This document shows, one piece after another, positions 17,146-25,834 of a stretch of DNA of 64,000 nt. The stretch covers positions 3,286,001 through 3,350,000 of the forward strand of contig CP170506.1 of the NCBI GenBank assembly GCA_042691655.1, written 5' to 3'. The stretch's first letter is position 1. Each line of letters begins with the position of its first letter. A program made the translations under genes and the position numbers. The notes under the pieces are model-generated. The model was given only the letters and a program-made list of their open reading frames with translations. It was not told the origin of the DNA and did no database searches. The DNA comes from UBA695 sp042691655. GTDB lineage: Bacteria; Verrucomicrobiota; Verrucomicrobiia; Chthoniobacterales; Chthoniobacteraceae.

Positions 17146-18594
17146 TTAAACGTCGCCGCTGACCGGCGGCACAAAATGCTTCGCTCCACCGAGTTGCTTC
17201 CATTCGCGGTAAACGAGATAGATAAAAAAGGCGTAACCCACGCTGCACGTGATGTTCCAAAACGGCAGATAGCGGTAGCAGAAATCCGGCGTGTCGGGAT
17301 GCAGCCGCTTCATCACGTCGAGGTAGCCGCCGCAGAGGACGCCGCCGACCATCATCCCCAGCGAACGGAGGAGAGCGTTGGCGGAGCCAAACTGGCCATA
17401 GCGGCTGGCGGGAAATAGGCGCATCATCGTGATCGGCTCCGCCGCTCCATTGAGCGCGATGAACGGCAGCCACAGCGAGGAGAGGCCGATGAAAAACCAC
17501 GCCACCGTCTCCGCCGACATCAGCGGGCGTGTCATCGCAAAGATGATGCCCAGCGGCCCCACCACCAGCACTTGAACGGAGCTGGAAAGCAGCAGCACGC
17601 GCAGCGGATGAACGCGGTCAGTGATGGCTCCGGCGGGATAAAGTAACAGCAACCCCACAACGCCGCACACGCCGTTGACTTTCCCGATAAAATCAAGCCC
17701 GAGCCCAAGATACTTGGTTTGATATAGTAGCCCGTAGGAACCTGAGACCCACCCCATCGCAACGAAAACATTAGAAAGAAAAATGTACCAATAAAAACGA
17801 TGAGTGAAGCATTCCACAGCATATGTTTTGACCGCCGACATGAACCCCGTCTGGTGATCGATATTGGGCGGCGGCGGTGGGTAATCCCCTTCACGGACCT
17901 TCCAGCACATCACGGAAAAGGCCACCAAATAGAGCAGCCCGGCCCCGAGAAAAATCTGCTGCATGTGGGTGTTCGCATACCGGAGCACGAAGTAGTTGTA
18001 CACCGCACCCGCGCCCACGCCGACCATCCGGAAGCTCACCATGAACCGCGCGAGATATGCCTGTGGCACCGTGTCGTTGAAGAGACAGTAGTAGGCCGAG
18101 GAGACGAACATGTTGAAGAACTGGAAGCAGACCAGGAACACGCCGATCACCGCGATGAGCACCGTGGTCGAGGGCACCCGCCCGCCCAGCACCGCGTGTT
18201 CCACCCACGTGCCGATCGGCTCCGCGTAGCCCAGCAAAATAAGGAAGAGCACGAGAAAGGGCGTGGCCGCGGCGAGGAAGGGAATGCGCCGTCCCCATTT
18301 GCTGCGAAAGCGGTCGCTGCGGAAATTGATGATCGGGTTGATCGTCGCGCTCATGACGTTTGGGATGGTGAGCATCATCAGGCCTACAATCCAGTTGGGC
18401 GCGCCGATGTCCCGAAGCTTCAGCGGCAGGATGTTTGGCACGACGGTCTCCATCAGCGTGAAACAAAAATCTCCCCACAGCAAATAAAGGAAAAGAGTAG
18501 CAAGCCCGGCTTTGGTGTATTTGAGCGAACCGACCGTAAGTTGCTCGGGCCTCTGGGGATCGTTTTTAAGAACGCTGGAAAGAGATGGGTTCAT
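17146..18594 (-). CDS. Major facilitator superfamily transporter
   Basis: The 482-residue inner-membrane protein has about 12 hydrophobic segments. A family loop lies between segments 2 and 3 (RSDRFRSKWGRRIPFLAAATP), the MFS/GPH D-R-x-G-R-R-x-P signature found in sugar-cation symporters. A second conserved loop is AGAITDRVHPLRV. It is last in the run lectin-like protein, cassette D-B-C-A and small exported protein, 18 bp after the last. It most likely imports the mono- or oligosaccharide released by the locus enzymes. The substrate is not readable from the sequence. Confidence 0.87.
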   Translation of the reverse strand: MNPSLSSVLKNDPQRPEQLTVGSLKYTKAGLATLFLYLLWGDFCFTLMETVVPNILPLKLRDIGAPNWIVGLMMLTIPNVMSATINPIINFRSDRFRSKWGRRIPFLAAATPFLVLFLILLGYAEPIGTWVEHAVLGGRVPSTTVLIAVIGVFLVCFQFFNMFVSSAYYCLFNDTVPQAYLARFMVSFRMVGVGAGAVYNYFVLRYANTHMQQIFLGAGLLYLVAFSVMCWKVREGDYPPPPPNIDHQTGFMSAVKTYAVECFTHRFYWYIFLSNVFVAMGWVSGSYGLLYQTKYLGLGLDFIGKVNGVCGVVGLLLLYPAGAITDRVHPLRVLLLSSSVQVLVVGPLGIIFAMTRPLMSAETVAWFFIGLSSLWLPFIALNGAAEPITMMRLFPASRYGQFGSANALLRSLGMMVGGVLCGGYLDVMKRLHPDTPDFCYRYLPFWNITCSVGYAFFIYLVYREWKQLGGAKHFVPPVSGDV

Positions 18595-18612
18595 GAAAAG
18601 GGATAGCGGAGA

Positions 18613-19233
18613 TCAGCGCATGGCGCGGAAGGCATTGGCAGCGGCCTCGTATTTTTCGAGCTGTGCGGCTTCCTCTGGCGGAAGTGTGAGCGGCTGGCTT
18701 GGCGCGGGGAGAAATTGAAAATACGCCAACACGCCTTCTTGCCGCGCCGCGACCGGCAGTTGGGTATCGACGGAAATCCAGACGCTGGAATTGCCGGTGC
18801 CGTAATAGAAGCAGTCGACGCCCTTGAGCTTCACCACGCCTTTGAAATGAGCTGGGACGACATTTTCCACGAAAAGATAACCATCCGTGTAGAAGGGATA
18901 CGGCGGAAAAAGTGGTATGGCTTTGCTGATCTGCGGACCGGCGGGCGTGGTGGTGAGCAGATAGTCGCCCATCTGGTCAAACCGCTGCGACGGTCCGCTC
19001 TTGAAGAACAACGTAACCCGCTTGACGCCGCCGGTTTTGATGGTCTCGATGGCAGTGGGAAGTTCGGTTTGCGCAGACAGCCCCCCCGGCGTTTCCAGCG
19101 TGACGACCCACCGGGCGTTAACGGGCACGGGAGCAACGTAGGGCGGTTTGGGAGCTGGTGGCACGGGCTCCTGCGCCCGGATTGCCGGAAGCGAGAATAC
19201 CAGCCACAATGCAATTAGGCGAAGCGCATTCAT
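18613..19233 (-). CDS. Exported protein of unknown function attached to Verru_Chthon cassette 1
   Basis: The 206-residue protein has a signal peptide (MNALRLIALWLVFSLPAIRA) and a Pro-rich start to the mature chain. I do not recognise the domain. Visible features are TPGGLSAQTELPTAIETIKTG, a GNSSVWISVD segment and a C-terminal helix rich in Ala/Glu. Its ATG overlaps the TGA of cassette protein A by 4 bp (19230-19233), so it is translated with the cassette. Neither of the other two cassettes has this gene. It may be a periplasmic partner specific to cassette 1. Confidence 0.7.
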   Translation of the reverse strand: MNALRLIALWLVFSLPAIRAQEPVPPAPKPPYVAPVPVNARWVVTLETPGGLSAQTELPTAIETIKTGGVKRVTLFFKSGPSQRFDQMGDYLLTTTPAGPQISKAIPLFPPYPFYTDGYLFVENVVPAHFKGVVKLKGVDCFYYGTGNSSVWISVDTQLPVAARQEGVLAYFQFLPAPSQPLTLPPEEAAQLEKYEAAANAFRAMR

Positions 19234-22200
19234 TCAGACACGACCTCCAGTTGTTGATCCACCACCCGGCCCGTATAGCGGTCGATGGCGACGTGGAGCC
19301 AATAGTGGCGCTCGCCCTCGACCAGAAATTGATCGAGCGAACCGGCGGCGGCGGGGTATTTGCCCACCTGGGCCACGAGGTCGATCAGCAAGTTCCAGGT
19401 GCGCGTGTTCGAGCAGTCCGCCAGCGCACGAATCACGGATTCCCGCTCGGTTTTGAGTTTGGAAATCCCGCCAACCGCGCTCTGGTTCATCAAGCGGCTG
19501 ACCAACTCCTGGCGGCTCGCAATGGGGGCCGATCCGGAGAGCATCGCCACTGCCGAGGCGACGGCTTGCGCGTTTGCCGGGGAAACGTTGCCGGTGCCGG
19601 AGGTGCCGCTTGCCTGTGTGGCCCCGGCGAGGACAGCGGCCAATACATTGGGCTGCCGCGTGTTGGGATTGACGCGACCGGCAAGCAGGCGCTGGCCGCC
19701 CTGGAGCGAAAAGAGATCGAGCAAAGCGGCGTCCGCGCTGTAGGGCGAAAAGAGGTCGAGCGTTTTCCACGGCATATCGCGGAAGGCATATCCAAGCTCG
19801 CCCACGGAGCGGAAAGCCCGGTTCAACATCACGGGCCGGGCCGTCGTTCCGGAAGTGTAGAGGGGGCTCTGCGAAGTTGACGCGCTGCTCCAGGAGTAAA
19901 TCGAGTCCCCCGGGCGTGCCTTGCCGTCGGGATCGAAATAATACGGTTTGTTTCCATTGAAGGTAGCGGGATCGGCTGTGGCTCCGCTGAAGACGGAATC
20001 CGCGGGATCATTCACCGTCCACAAATCGCTGCGATACGGGTTGTTTGAAAAAGACTGGTTGGGCGTGGCGGACGTATTGGCGACAAACGGGTCGTTTTGG
20101 AAAATGGGCGCCACCGTGGTGTTGTAAAACGGAGTAAGACTCTGTATCGGATTCGAATGGATCGCGGCGTAGCCCGATCCGAAGCGGTAGGTGCGTGGGT
20201 CCGGCTTCGGGAAGGAGCACCACCCCGCCTGCGTGGTCTGCTGAAAATAAAACCAGAGCCCCTGCCTAAAGCCGGTGGCGACATCGGAGCGGTCCTGTCC
20301 CACAAACGTGCCGTAGGTCCGGAAAACGCCGGAGGGATCCTGGTACTGAATGCGGTACACGACGGAGAAGGGGAACCGCAAGGCGGCGTTCCAGTTTGAC
20401 CCCGTCTGCGGCTGGTCGGCCATGACCTTGGACCACTTGAGCGTCCCCGAGGTCACGGTGTCGCCGGGGAAGGAGTTCATGGTAAAAACCGTCAGGCTGC
20501 CGCTCAAGGCGGGCTCCCGGTAATCCGACTTGGTGGCGGAAAAAGGGCCGATCACTCCGGACCCCGATGCGATATCGCCAAAGCGCTGGTAGGGCGAGGC
20601 AGTGCTCCAGTTGCCGTTGGCGACGTCGTAGTTCCAGTAGCCCCGGGTGCCATTGGCATCGGATCCCACAACGCCCACCATGTACCAGTCGGAGTTCTGA
20701 ACGCTGCCGCTGTCTGAAAGCGGTGAGATCCGGAAACTTGAGGGATAGGCACCGGTATTGGAGGCCAAAAGCTGGTGCGGATTCCAGAGCGCGAAGCCGC
20801 AGGAGAAAGTATAGGGAAGGGCGTAGTTGGCGCTCGTTCCGGTTACACGAAATAAGAATTTGTCGATGTAGGGGAGATCCTCGATACCATAAACGCTATC
20901 GCCCGTGGGCGTGTAGGTAATGGTGGCGGGGTAGCTGTCGGCGTCCCACTGGTCGATGATGTTGGCCCCGATGCGCAGGAGTTGGAGGGTCGTTTTGGCA
21001 TCGGGATCGCTGAAGCTTGGGAGGGTATACCCCATGCTGCCTTGCAGCAGATCGCTGCGGACATTGCCTTTGCCCAGCGAGCCTTGGTAGATCCCCGCCT
21101 GGAGCAGTTCGAAGAAATCGGGCTCGCGGTTTTGCGCGGCGACATCGGCCAGCGACATGATGCCGCCTGCGCCCGAGGTGCCCGTGCCGTGCCGGTAAAC
21201 CGTACTGGCGGTGGGGTAGCTCCAGTGGCGGAAGTAGCCGTTGGAGTCGCTCACGGGGTCGAGGCCAAAGTAGCGCGCGATGTCGTCCTTGTCCTGGCTG
21301 GTCAGCGAACTGACGCCTTTCATTTTTTCCAAGAGCGCGAGCTTTTCCAGCGGAAAGCGGTTCTTGAGTAGCGGCTCACCCGAGACCGCCGGGGTGCCGT
21401 CGGCGCGGGTGAAGGTGCCGCTGACTTTGACGCCAAAAATGGCGGGCGGGTTGTAATCGGTGGTATTGATGCCGGTGCCGGAGCAGGTGGGGCCGTTGAC
21501 CTCGCGGGTGAAGGTACCCAGGTATTGCAAGGCGCTCTGGAGCTGTGCTTGCTCGGCGCTGGTGTTTCCGATGCTGAGCAGTAGTTTGATGAGCTGCTGC
21601 CGGTTGAGAATGGCGTGATCGGTGTTGCCGTTGTACGTGGCCGTGCCGGACAGGCTTAGGAACTGCGTGGAGCTTGAGGTGGCCCAGCTTTGGAAGCGCG
21701 CGGCAGCGCTGTTGTCAAAGGTGAACGCGGAGAAGGTCCCCGTGGGCTGCGCGGTGGCGTAGTTTCTCCAGCCCACGAGTTGGTCGATTTGGAGAGCCGT
21801 CAACGATAGCTGGGTCAAGTCCGCATAGGCAATGCCTCCCTTTGGCCCATATTGATCCGCCGCGGCGCTGGAGGGATACCCCGCTGCGTTGATATCCAGT
21901 AGCCCGCCCTCGTCATAAATGGCGTAGGCATAGCGGCCAATGGCATAGGCAGTATTACTAGAGGTGGCGTCGGCCAGCGAGTGGCTCCATCCCGAGCCCG
22001 ATGCCGTGCCGCTGCGCGTGACGATCACCCAATCCGGCGCGGCGAAGCTTGCATTCGGCGTGGTGTCGCCCACCGTGCCCGTGGTTTTGAGCGGCAGCAG
22101 GTAATGCAAGTTCCAGCGAGGAAGTGGCACCGAGCGCCCGTTGATCGACGTTCCCGAGGTGGACGCGTTGACCGCACGCGTGGCCGAGTCGGAGCGGCTG

Positions 22201-22550
22201 CTGATGCGGAGCAGATTGGCCAGCGTGCCCGAAAGGAAGGTTTGCCGCACCGGAACGGCATAGGTTCCAGACACCGGGATGAAGAAGGTGTTGGTACCCG
22301 AACCGCTGGTGTTGGAATGATTGACGATTTCCTGTTTGAGATCGTCAATCACGAGGTCGAGCGCCGTATCGGCGAGCAGTTCCACTTTGGTCGAACCGGC
22401 GCTGAAGTTGGAGACCTGGCGCTCCGTCGTGGCCCGCGAAAAAAAGGCCACCATCAAACCGGCGGTCAAAACGACAAAGCAAAGCACCAGGAGCAAAGCG
22501 GCCCCTTGGACCGAATGCATGAGCCGCTGATTGAAACCGTTTAATGTCAT
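19230..22550 (-). CDS. Verru_Chthon cassette protein A, copy 1 (GspK-like)
   Basis: The 1106-residue protein has one N-terminal membrane helix (GAALLLVLCFVVLTAGLMVAFF) and then a long exported region. Unlike its B, C and D partners it lacks the FxxxE pilin site, as does GspK of type II secretion. Two further GspK-like traits are visible: YDEGGLLDINAAG followed by LTALQIDQLVGWRNYA, and late in the protein GRVNPNTRQPNVLAAVLAG. The open frame runs to 22856 inside cassette gene C. I start at the ATG at 22550, 8 bp after C, because the membrane helix begins there. It is the most divergent of the three A proteins and does not share the FAP C-terminus of the others. Confidence 0.85.
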   Translation of the reverse strand: MTLNGFNQRLMHSVQGAALLLVLCFVVLTAGLMVAFFSRATTERQVSNFSAGSTKVELLADTALDLVIDDLKQEIVNHSNTSGSGTNTFFIPVSGTYAVPVRQTFLSGTLANLLRISSRSDSATRAVNASTSGTSINGRSVPLPRWNLHYLLPLKTTGTVGDTTPNASFAAPDWVIVTRSGTASGSGWSHSLADATSSNTAYAIGRYAYAIYDEGGLLDINAAGYPSSAAADQYGPKGGIAYADLTQLSLTALQIDQLVGWRNYATAQPTGTFSAFTFDNSAAARFQSWATSSSTQFLSLSGTATYNGNTDHAILNRQQLIKLLLSIGNTSAEQAQLQSALQYLGTFTREVNGPTCSGTGINTTDYNPPAIFGVKVSGTFTRADGTPAVSGEPLLKNRFPLEKLALLEKMKGVSSLTSQDKDDIARYFGLDPVSDSNGYFRHWSYPTASTVYRHGTGTSGAGGIMSLADVAAQNREPDFFELLQAGIYQGSLGKGNVRSDLLQGSMGYTLPSFSDPDAKTTLQLLRIGANIIDQWDADSYPATITYTPTGDSVYGIEDLPYIDKFLFRVTGTSANYALPYTFSCGFALWNPHQLLASNTGAYPSSFRISPLSDSGSVQNSDWYMVGVVGSDANGTRGYWNYDVANGNWSTASPYQRFGDIASGSGVIGPFSATKSDYREPALSGSLTVFTMNSFPGDTVTSGTLKWSKVMADQPQTGSNWNAALRFPFSVVYRIQYQDPSGVFRTYGTFVGQDRSDVATGFRQGLWFYFQQTTQAGWCSFPKPDPRTYRFGSGYAAIHSNPIQSLTPFYNTTVAPIFQNDPFVANTSATPNQSFSNNPYRSDLWTVNDPADSVFSGATADPATFNGNKPYYFDPDGKARPGDSIYSWSSASTSQSPLYTSGTTARPVMLNRAFRSVGELGYAFRDMPWKTLDLFSPYSADAALLDLFSLQGGQRLLAGRVNPNTRQPNVLAAVLAGATQASGTSGTGNVSPANAQAVASAVAMLSGSAPIASRQELVSRLMNQSAVGGISKLKTERESVIRALADCSNTRTWNLLIDLVAQVGKYPAAAGSLDQFLVEGERHYWLHVAIDRYTGRVVDQQLEVVSE

Positions 22551-22558
22551 AAACAGGC

Positions 22559-23683
22559 TTAGTTCAGGTAGAAGAAACGCTCGTAAACCCGCACGGACGA
22601 AGCGGCAGTGCGATTGAGGCCGGTTTCCCGTGCAAGGGAAGCGGTATCGTTGGCTTTCTGAACCCACGTTTTTTGCATTGATCCTGGGTTGGCTGCGGGA
22701 GTGTCCGACAGGCTCGAAATGGCATTCCTGATACTCGCAATTCCGGTTGAAACGCGGCTCCTGGTGTCGATGAGGGCAAGGGTGACGACCACAGCCTTGA
22801 CGTCCGCGAGTCCCTGCGGAGCCCACACGGCGGCGCCCGCCGCGGCATTGGTGCATTGGTAAGTGATTTGCGTTGTCGTGTCGTACCAGCGAGAGCCGAC
22901 CCCGTAACCTGCCGAGGAGTCTGCGGCAGTGGTGGGCGCGGCGGTGGCTTCCAGATTATTGGAACCTGTGGAGGCAGCCAGAACCGGTTTCAAACTAAAG
23001 GTGCCGTCCCGCAACAGAAAGCAGAACTCCATGCGGAAGACTTGGTCTCCAATGACATCCCACTGATTGGTGTCCGAGGCGCTGGTGCTGGGGTTAGTGG
23101 TGTTATTATAGACGTCAGCGATCACCTGGGAGAAAGCGTTTTTGATCAACGAGGGCAAATGCTGGACCGATGTGGCAGCGCCGGTCTCAGCGGCTTGCGC
23201 GGAGAGGTCCATCCAGCGCAAGCCCCGGCCCAGGCGTTCCAGTTCTACCCGGCTCCCGCCGCTCACGGAATCGCTCACGCGGTAGCCCACGAGGGATGCG
23301 CTGTTGAGGGAGGCGTCGGTCGTTCCCGCTACCTCCTGCGAGGCAATATGCCCGGGCGCCTGGCTGTAAAAGTAAAATGCGTCATTCCCGCTCTGGCTTT
23401 GAAAGTAATAGTTCACATCGGCGCGGCGGTACATTGAGGCGAAGTCCTCGGCCATTTTGGAGAAGATCAACCGCGCCTGATTGTCGGAATCCATCAAACG
23501 GGTGGCGCTGACCGTGGAGAGGGTGGCGCTGCTGACCAACTGGTGAACCACCGCCACCAACAAAACCAGGATGCCGATGGAGGCCATGAGTTCCAGTAAC
23601 GTAAAACCCAACCGTACCGTCCGGAAGGGCGCTGGTTTGCCGCAATGCTCACCGGATTTGGGGGAAGGTACCATTGGGGGCAA
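22559..23683 (-). CDS. Verru_Chthon cassette protein C, copy 1 (pseudopilin-like)
   Basis: The 374-residue protein has a prepilin signal RLG/FTLLELMASIGILVLLVAVV (cleavage after Gly, Glu at +5) and a large exported domain, like the minor pseudopilin GspJ. The conserved late segment LADVKAVVVTLALIDTRSR corresponds to QVTMVAIDE in copies 2 and 3. It ends RVYERFFYLN rather than with the KW-containing tail of the other two. It is third in the order D-B-C-A, 12 bp after B and 8 bp before A. Confidence 0.86.
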   Translation of the reverse strand: MPPMVPSPKSGEHCGKPAPFRTVRLGFTLLELMASIGILVLLVAVVHQLVSSATLSTVSATRLMDSDNQARLIFSKMAEDFASMYRRADVNYYFQSQSGNDAFYFYSQAPGHIASQEVAGTTDASLNSASLVGYRVSDSVSGGSRVELERLGRGLRWMDLSAQAAETGAATSVQHLPSLIKNAFSQVIADVYNNTTNPSTSASDTNQWDVIGDQVFRMEFCFLLRDGTFSLKPVLAASTGSNNLEATAAPTTAADSSAGYGVGSRWYDTTTQITYQCTNAAAGAAVWAPQGLADVKAVVVTLALIDTRSRVSTGIASIRNAISSLSDTPAANPGSMQKTWVQKANDTASLARETGLNRTAASSVRVYERFFYLN

Positions 23684-23695
23684 TGAAAAGCGGGG

Positions 23696-24145
23696 TTAGT
23701 TCCGGGACTGCGATACCACCACATCCGCCGATCCGCCCAGATTAGGCGCGGAGGCTTGCGCGGGCCACGAGATCGTTACCCGCTGCACCGTTTCGCTGGT
23801 GGAGGGCATCCAGACCGCCTGCACTGACGCTTTGTAGCGGGAGTCGGATTGAAGCGAGGTGGAGACGGTTCCCTCTTCATTGAAATAGTAGGTCTGCCCG
23901 CTGGTGGCATTGGTGACGATGGCAAAGCGAGGCGTGGCGGCCGCACCGGAAGCGGTGGCCTTGAGGTCGGCGGCGATGGCGGTGATGAGATTCATGGCCC
24001 CTGTCTGTGCCGTGGAACTGCGGCTGTTGCTTAACCCGATGGGCAACATGCCGAGCATGGACACCATCGTAAACGAGGCCACGCCGAGCGCCACGACGAT
24101 CTCCACCATCGAAAATGCGGCGAGCCAATTGCAAGATTTTTTCAT
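23696..24145 (-). CDS. Verru_Chthon cassette protein B, copy 1 (pseudopilin-like)
   Basis: The 149-residue protein has a prepilin signal AA/FSMVEIVVALGVASFTMVS with Ala at -1 and Glu at +5, and a short domain like the minor pseudopilin GspI. MLGMLPIGLSNSR after the helix is the B-type signature (MIGVMPVGL in copy 3, MFGLVPAGL in copy 2), as is YYFNEEGT (YYDEQGD, CFDNEGT). The start overlaps the D stop by 4 bp (24142-24145), implying coupled translation. Confidence 0.86.
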   Translation of the reverse strand: MKKSCNWLAAFSMVEIVVALGVASFTMVSMLGMLPIGLSNSRSSTAQTGAMNLITAIAADLKATASGAAATPRFAIVTNATSGQTYYFNEEGTVSTSLQSDSRYKASVQAVWMPSTSETVQRVTISWPAQASAPNLGGSADVVVSQSRN

Positions 24146-24945
24146 GGACGGAAGAGGGTGGTTTGCCCGGTCAGGCCGCTGATGTTGAGCGCAATGACAT
24201 TGGCTCCGGCGGCGGTGCGGTTCCCATGGGCTTCTTTAATGGCGATCTCCAACACCGGCGCGGGGACGATGACCGGTCCGGCGTCGGAGAGGGCCTCGCC
24301 GCGCGGATTAAACTGCACAATCCCATTAGCCACCGGCACCCCGCCGGATGAACCGACCGGCCGCACCCCAAAGGTGTACCCCGCCGTGCCCACCAGTGGG
24401 TATTGCATGGAAAAGAGCAGCGGCAGCGAAGTCAGTCCCACGATGTTCTGGTCTTTGATCACCCCCGCAGCGCGGGTGCCGATGGACTGCGATGCCGCAT
24501 TGAAAATGTGCACGTTATTGAGCTTGATGGGCTTGCTGATCAGGACCAGCCGTGAGGAGGGTAGCGCCTGTGCGGAAGGGTTGCCCGCCGACGCTTGAGC
24601 TTTGTTATAAATGCGGGAGCCGTCGCGCGAGGCCACCAAGGCGATCACCACCCGGCCCACACCGGGCACCGCCGGGGTTTGAGAAGGCTGGGCATTGTCC
24701 TCTTCGAAAAAGCCGACCCAGGTATAGGTGTTGTTGGCCACCGCATACATCCGGGCCTGATCCAGCGCCCCCTGGATGGTGTAGGCAGCGCGAGTCAAAT
24801 CGGCGGCGCTGGTCATCCCTTTGATCGCGGGAGCGACCAGCGCGAAGAGCAGCGACACCACCCCCAGCGTCACCAAAAGCTCCAGCAGAGTGAACGCCGA
24901 AGCGCTACGGCGGCGGGCCCGGAATATTGGCCGGAGGGTTTTCAT
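24142..24945 (-). CDS. Verru_Chthon cassette protein D, copy 1 (pseudopilin-like)
   Basis: The 267-residue protein has the prepilin signal SA/FTLLELLVTLGVVSLLFALV (Ala at -1, Glu at +5). The next segment, AADLTRAAYTIQGALDQARMYA, matches the GspH/FimT helix that carries 'A...A..A...A'. It ends NISGLTGQTTLFRP; all three D proteins in the window end in an aromatic residue followed by RP. It is the first cassette gene, 62 bp after the lectin-like gene with a small hairpin between, so it probably belongs to that operon. Confidence 0.86.
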   Translation of the reverse strand: MKTLRPIFRARRRSASAFTLLELLVTLGVVSLLFALVAPAIKGMTSAADLTRAAYTIQGALDQARMYAVANNTYTWVGFFEEDNAQPSQTPAVPGVGRVVIALVASRDGSRIYNKAQASAGNPSAQALPSSRLVLISKPIKLNNVHIFNAASQSIGTRAAGVIKDQNIVGLTSLPLLFSMQYPLVGTAGYTFGVRPVGSSGGVPVANGIVQFNPRGEALSDAGPVIVPAPVLEIAIKEAHGNRTAAGANVIALNISGLTGQTTLFRP

Positions 24946-24979
24946 GGGAGGGAATAATGGGGTGGCCCCCTTTGGGTGT

Positions 24980-24993
24980 CCGGAAAACTCCGG
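24980..24993 (-). other. Small stem-loop between the lectin-like gene and cassette 1
   Basis: CCGGA, AAAC, TCCGG forms a 5-bp GC-rich hairpin in the 62-bp gap. There is no U-run. It may partly uncouple the abundant first gene from the cassette by mRNA processing. This is speculative. Confidence 0.3.
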
Positions 24994-25007
24994 CGGCGCA
25001 ACAACCC

Positions 25008-25733
25008 CTAAGGATTGGTCGAAATCACCAGATCGTCAACGTAGGCTTTGAGGTTGGCCCCGGATCCCGCCACCCATCCGGTGACGAAACGGAAGCGATT
25101 GCCTTGCAGGATCAGCCCCTCTGTTTGCGCTTTGGAAAGCGCGAGAATCTCTTTGTCATTCAACGCCAGCGCGACGGTATTTTCGGCTTTGTTGTATTTG
25201 AAGCTCAGCTTATTCCATGCCGTGGGATTATAGGAAACGGCCTTGTCAGCAACGCCCGAAATGATATTGCCCTTGTCGGGCTTGACCCACCAACCGGCCC
25301 CGCCGAGATCCGGATGATAGCCGTGACCGATCATGAACGTGACCCCGTGCCCCTCGTCAGCGAAATCAACGCGGAAGGCGGTATCCTCAGAGACCAATTT
25401 CAAGTAAAACGTGATCTCCGCGTTTTCGAGCGTCCGGCCCTGGAAACGGTGCCACGCGCCGGGTCCATCGCTGGGATCCTGATCCATTTCCATCAAACAT
25501 TGTTTGCCGCCATGGCTCGTTTCGTCCGTGATCTGCACCAGGAGTGACGAGCCGTTATGGTTGCCTACCCAGCCGTTGACGGAAGTGGTGCCGATGGCCT
25601 GCCCAGCAGTGTAGGCCGGGCTTTCGAAATCAGTGGAATAAACGACTTCCGCCCGCGCGCCAAGGGCGAGGGAAAGCGAGATAATCGCGCCAAGAATAAG
25701 CCGCTGCGAGGAATGGGGGGATACAATTTTCAT
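25008..25733 (-). CDS. Exported protein with a probable concanavalin A-like lectin fold
   Basis: The 241-residue protein has a signal peptide (LILGAIISLSLALGARAE). The mature chain reads as a beta-jelly-roll: VVYSTDFESPAYTAGQAIG at the start, GAWHRFQG, the strand NAEITFYLKLVS, and the closing AYVDDLVISTNP. These are typical of LamG/concanavalin-like domains, which bind or cleave glycans. No catalytic pair of acidic residues stands out, so I favour glycan binding. It has its own box-controlled promoter and leads the cassette 1 operon. Confidence 0.68.
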   Translation of the reverse strand: MKIVSPHSSQRLILGAIISLSLALGARAEVVYSTDFESPAYTAGQAIGTTSVNGWVGNHNGSSLLVQITDETSHGGKQCLMEMDQDPSDGPGAWHRFQGRTLENAEITFYLKLVSEDTAFRVDFADEGHGVTFMIGHGYHPDLGGAGWWVKPDKGNIISGVADKAVSYNPTAWNKLSFKYNKAENTVALALNDKEILALSKAQTEGLILQGNRFRFVTGWVAGSGANLKAYVDDLVISTNP

Positions 25734-25778
25734 AGGTTGGAGAAAGATGAAACCTCCACCGTGCGGTGGAATGAGCGT

Positions 25779-25834
25779 AAGTTACCCCCCCGGTTTCAAA
25801 GCTCAATGGTGATGTCTGTTTACTCAGTTAAGTT
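25779..25834 (-). promoter_or_regulatory. Box C: regulator box plus promoter of the lectin/cassette 1 operon
   Basis: On the minus strand AACTTAACTGAGTAA (25834-25820) is followed by exactly 13 nt, then TTGAGC (25806-25801), 16 nt and TAACTT (25784-25779). It touches the stop codon of the lacI-type gene. A strong hairpin, TCCACC-GTGC-GGTGGA (25755-25770), would begin at about the transcription start. Confidence 0.7.

Noticed and set aside
22551..22856. N-terminal extension of cassette protein A copy 1
   Set aside because: These 102 codons lie inside gene C and encode basic, Cys/His-rich nonsense before the true membrane helix.
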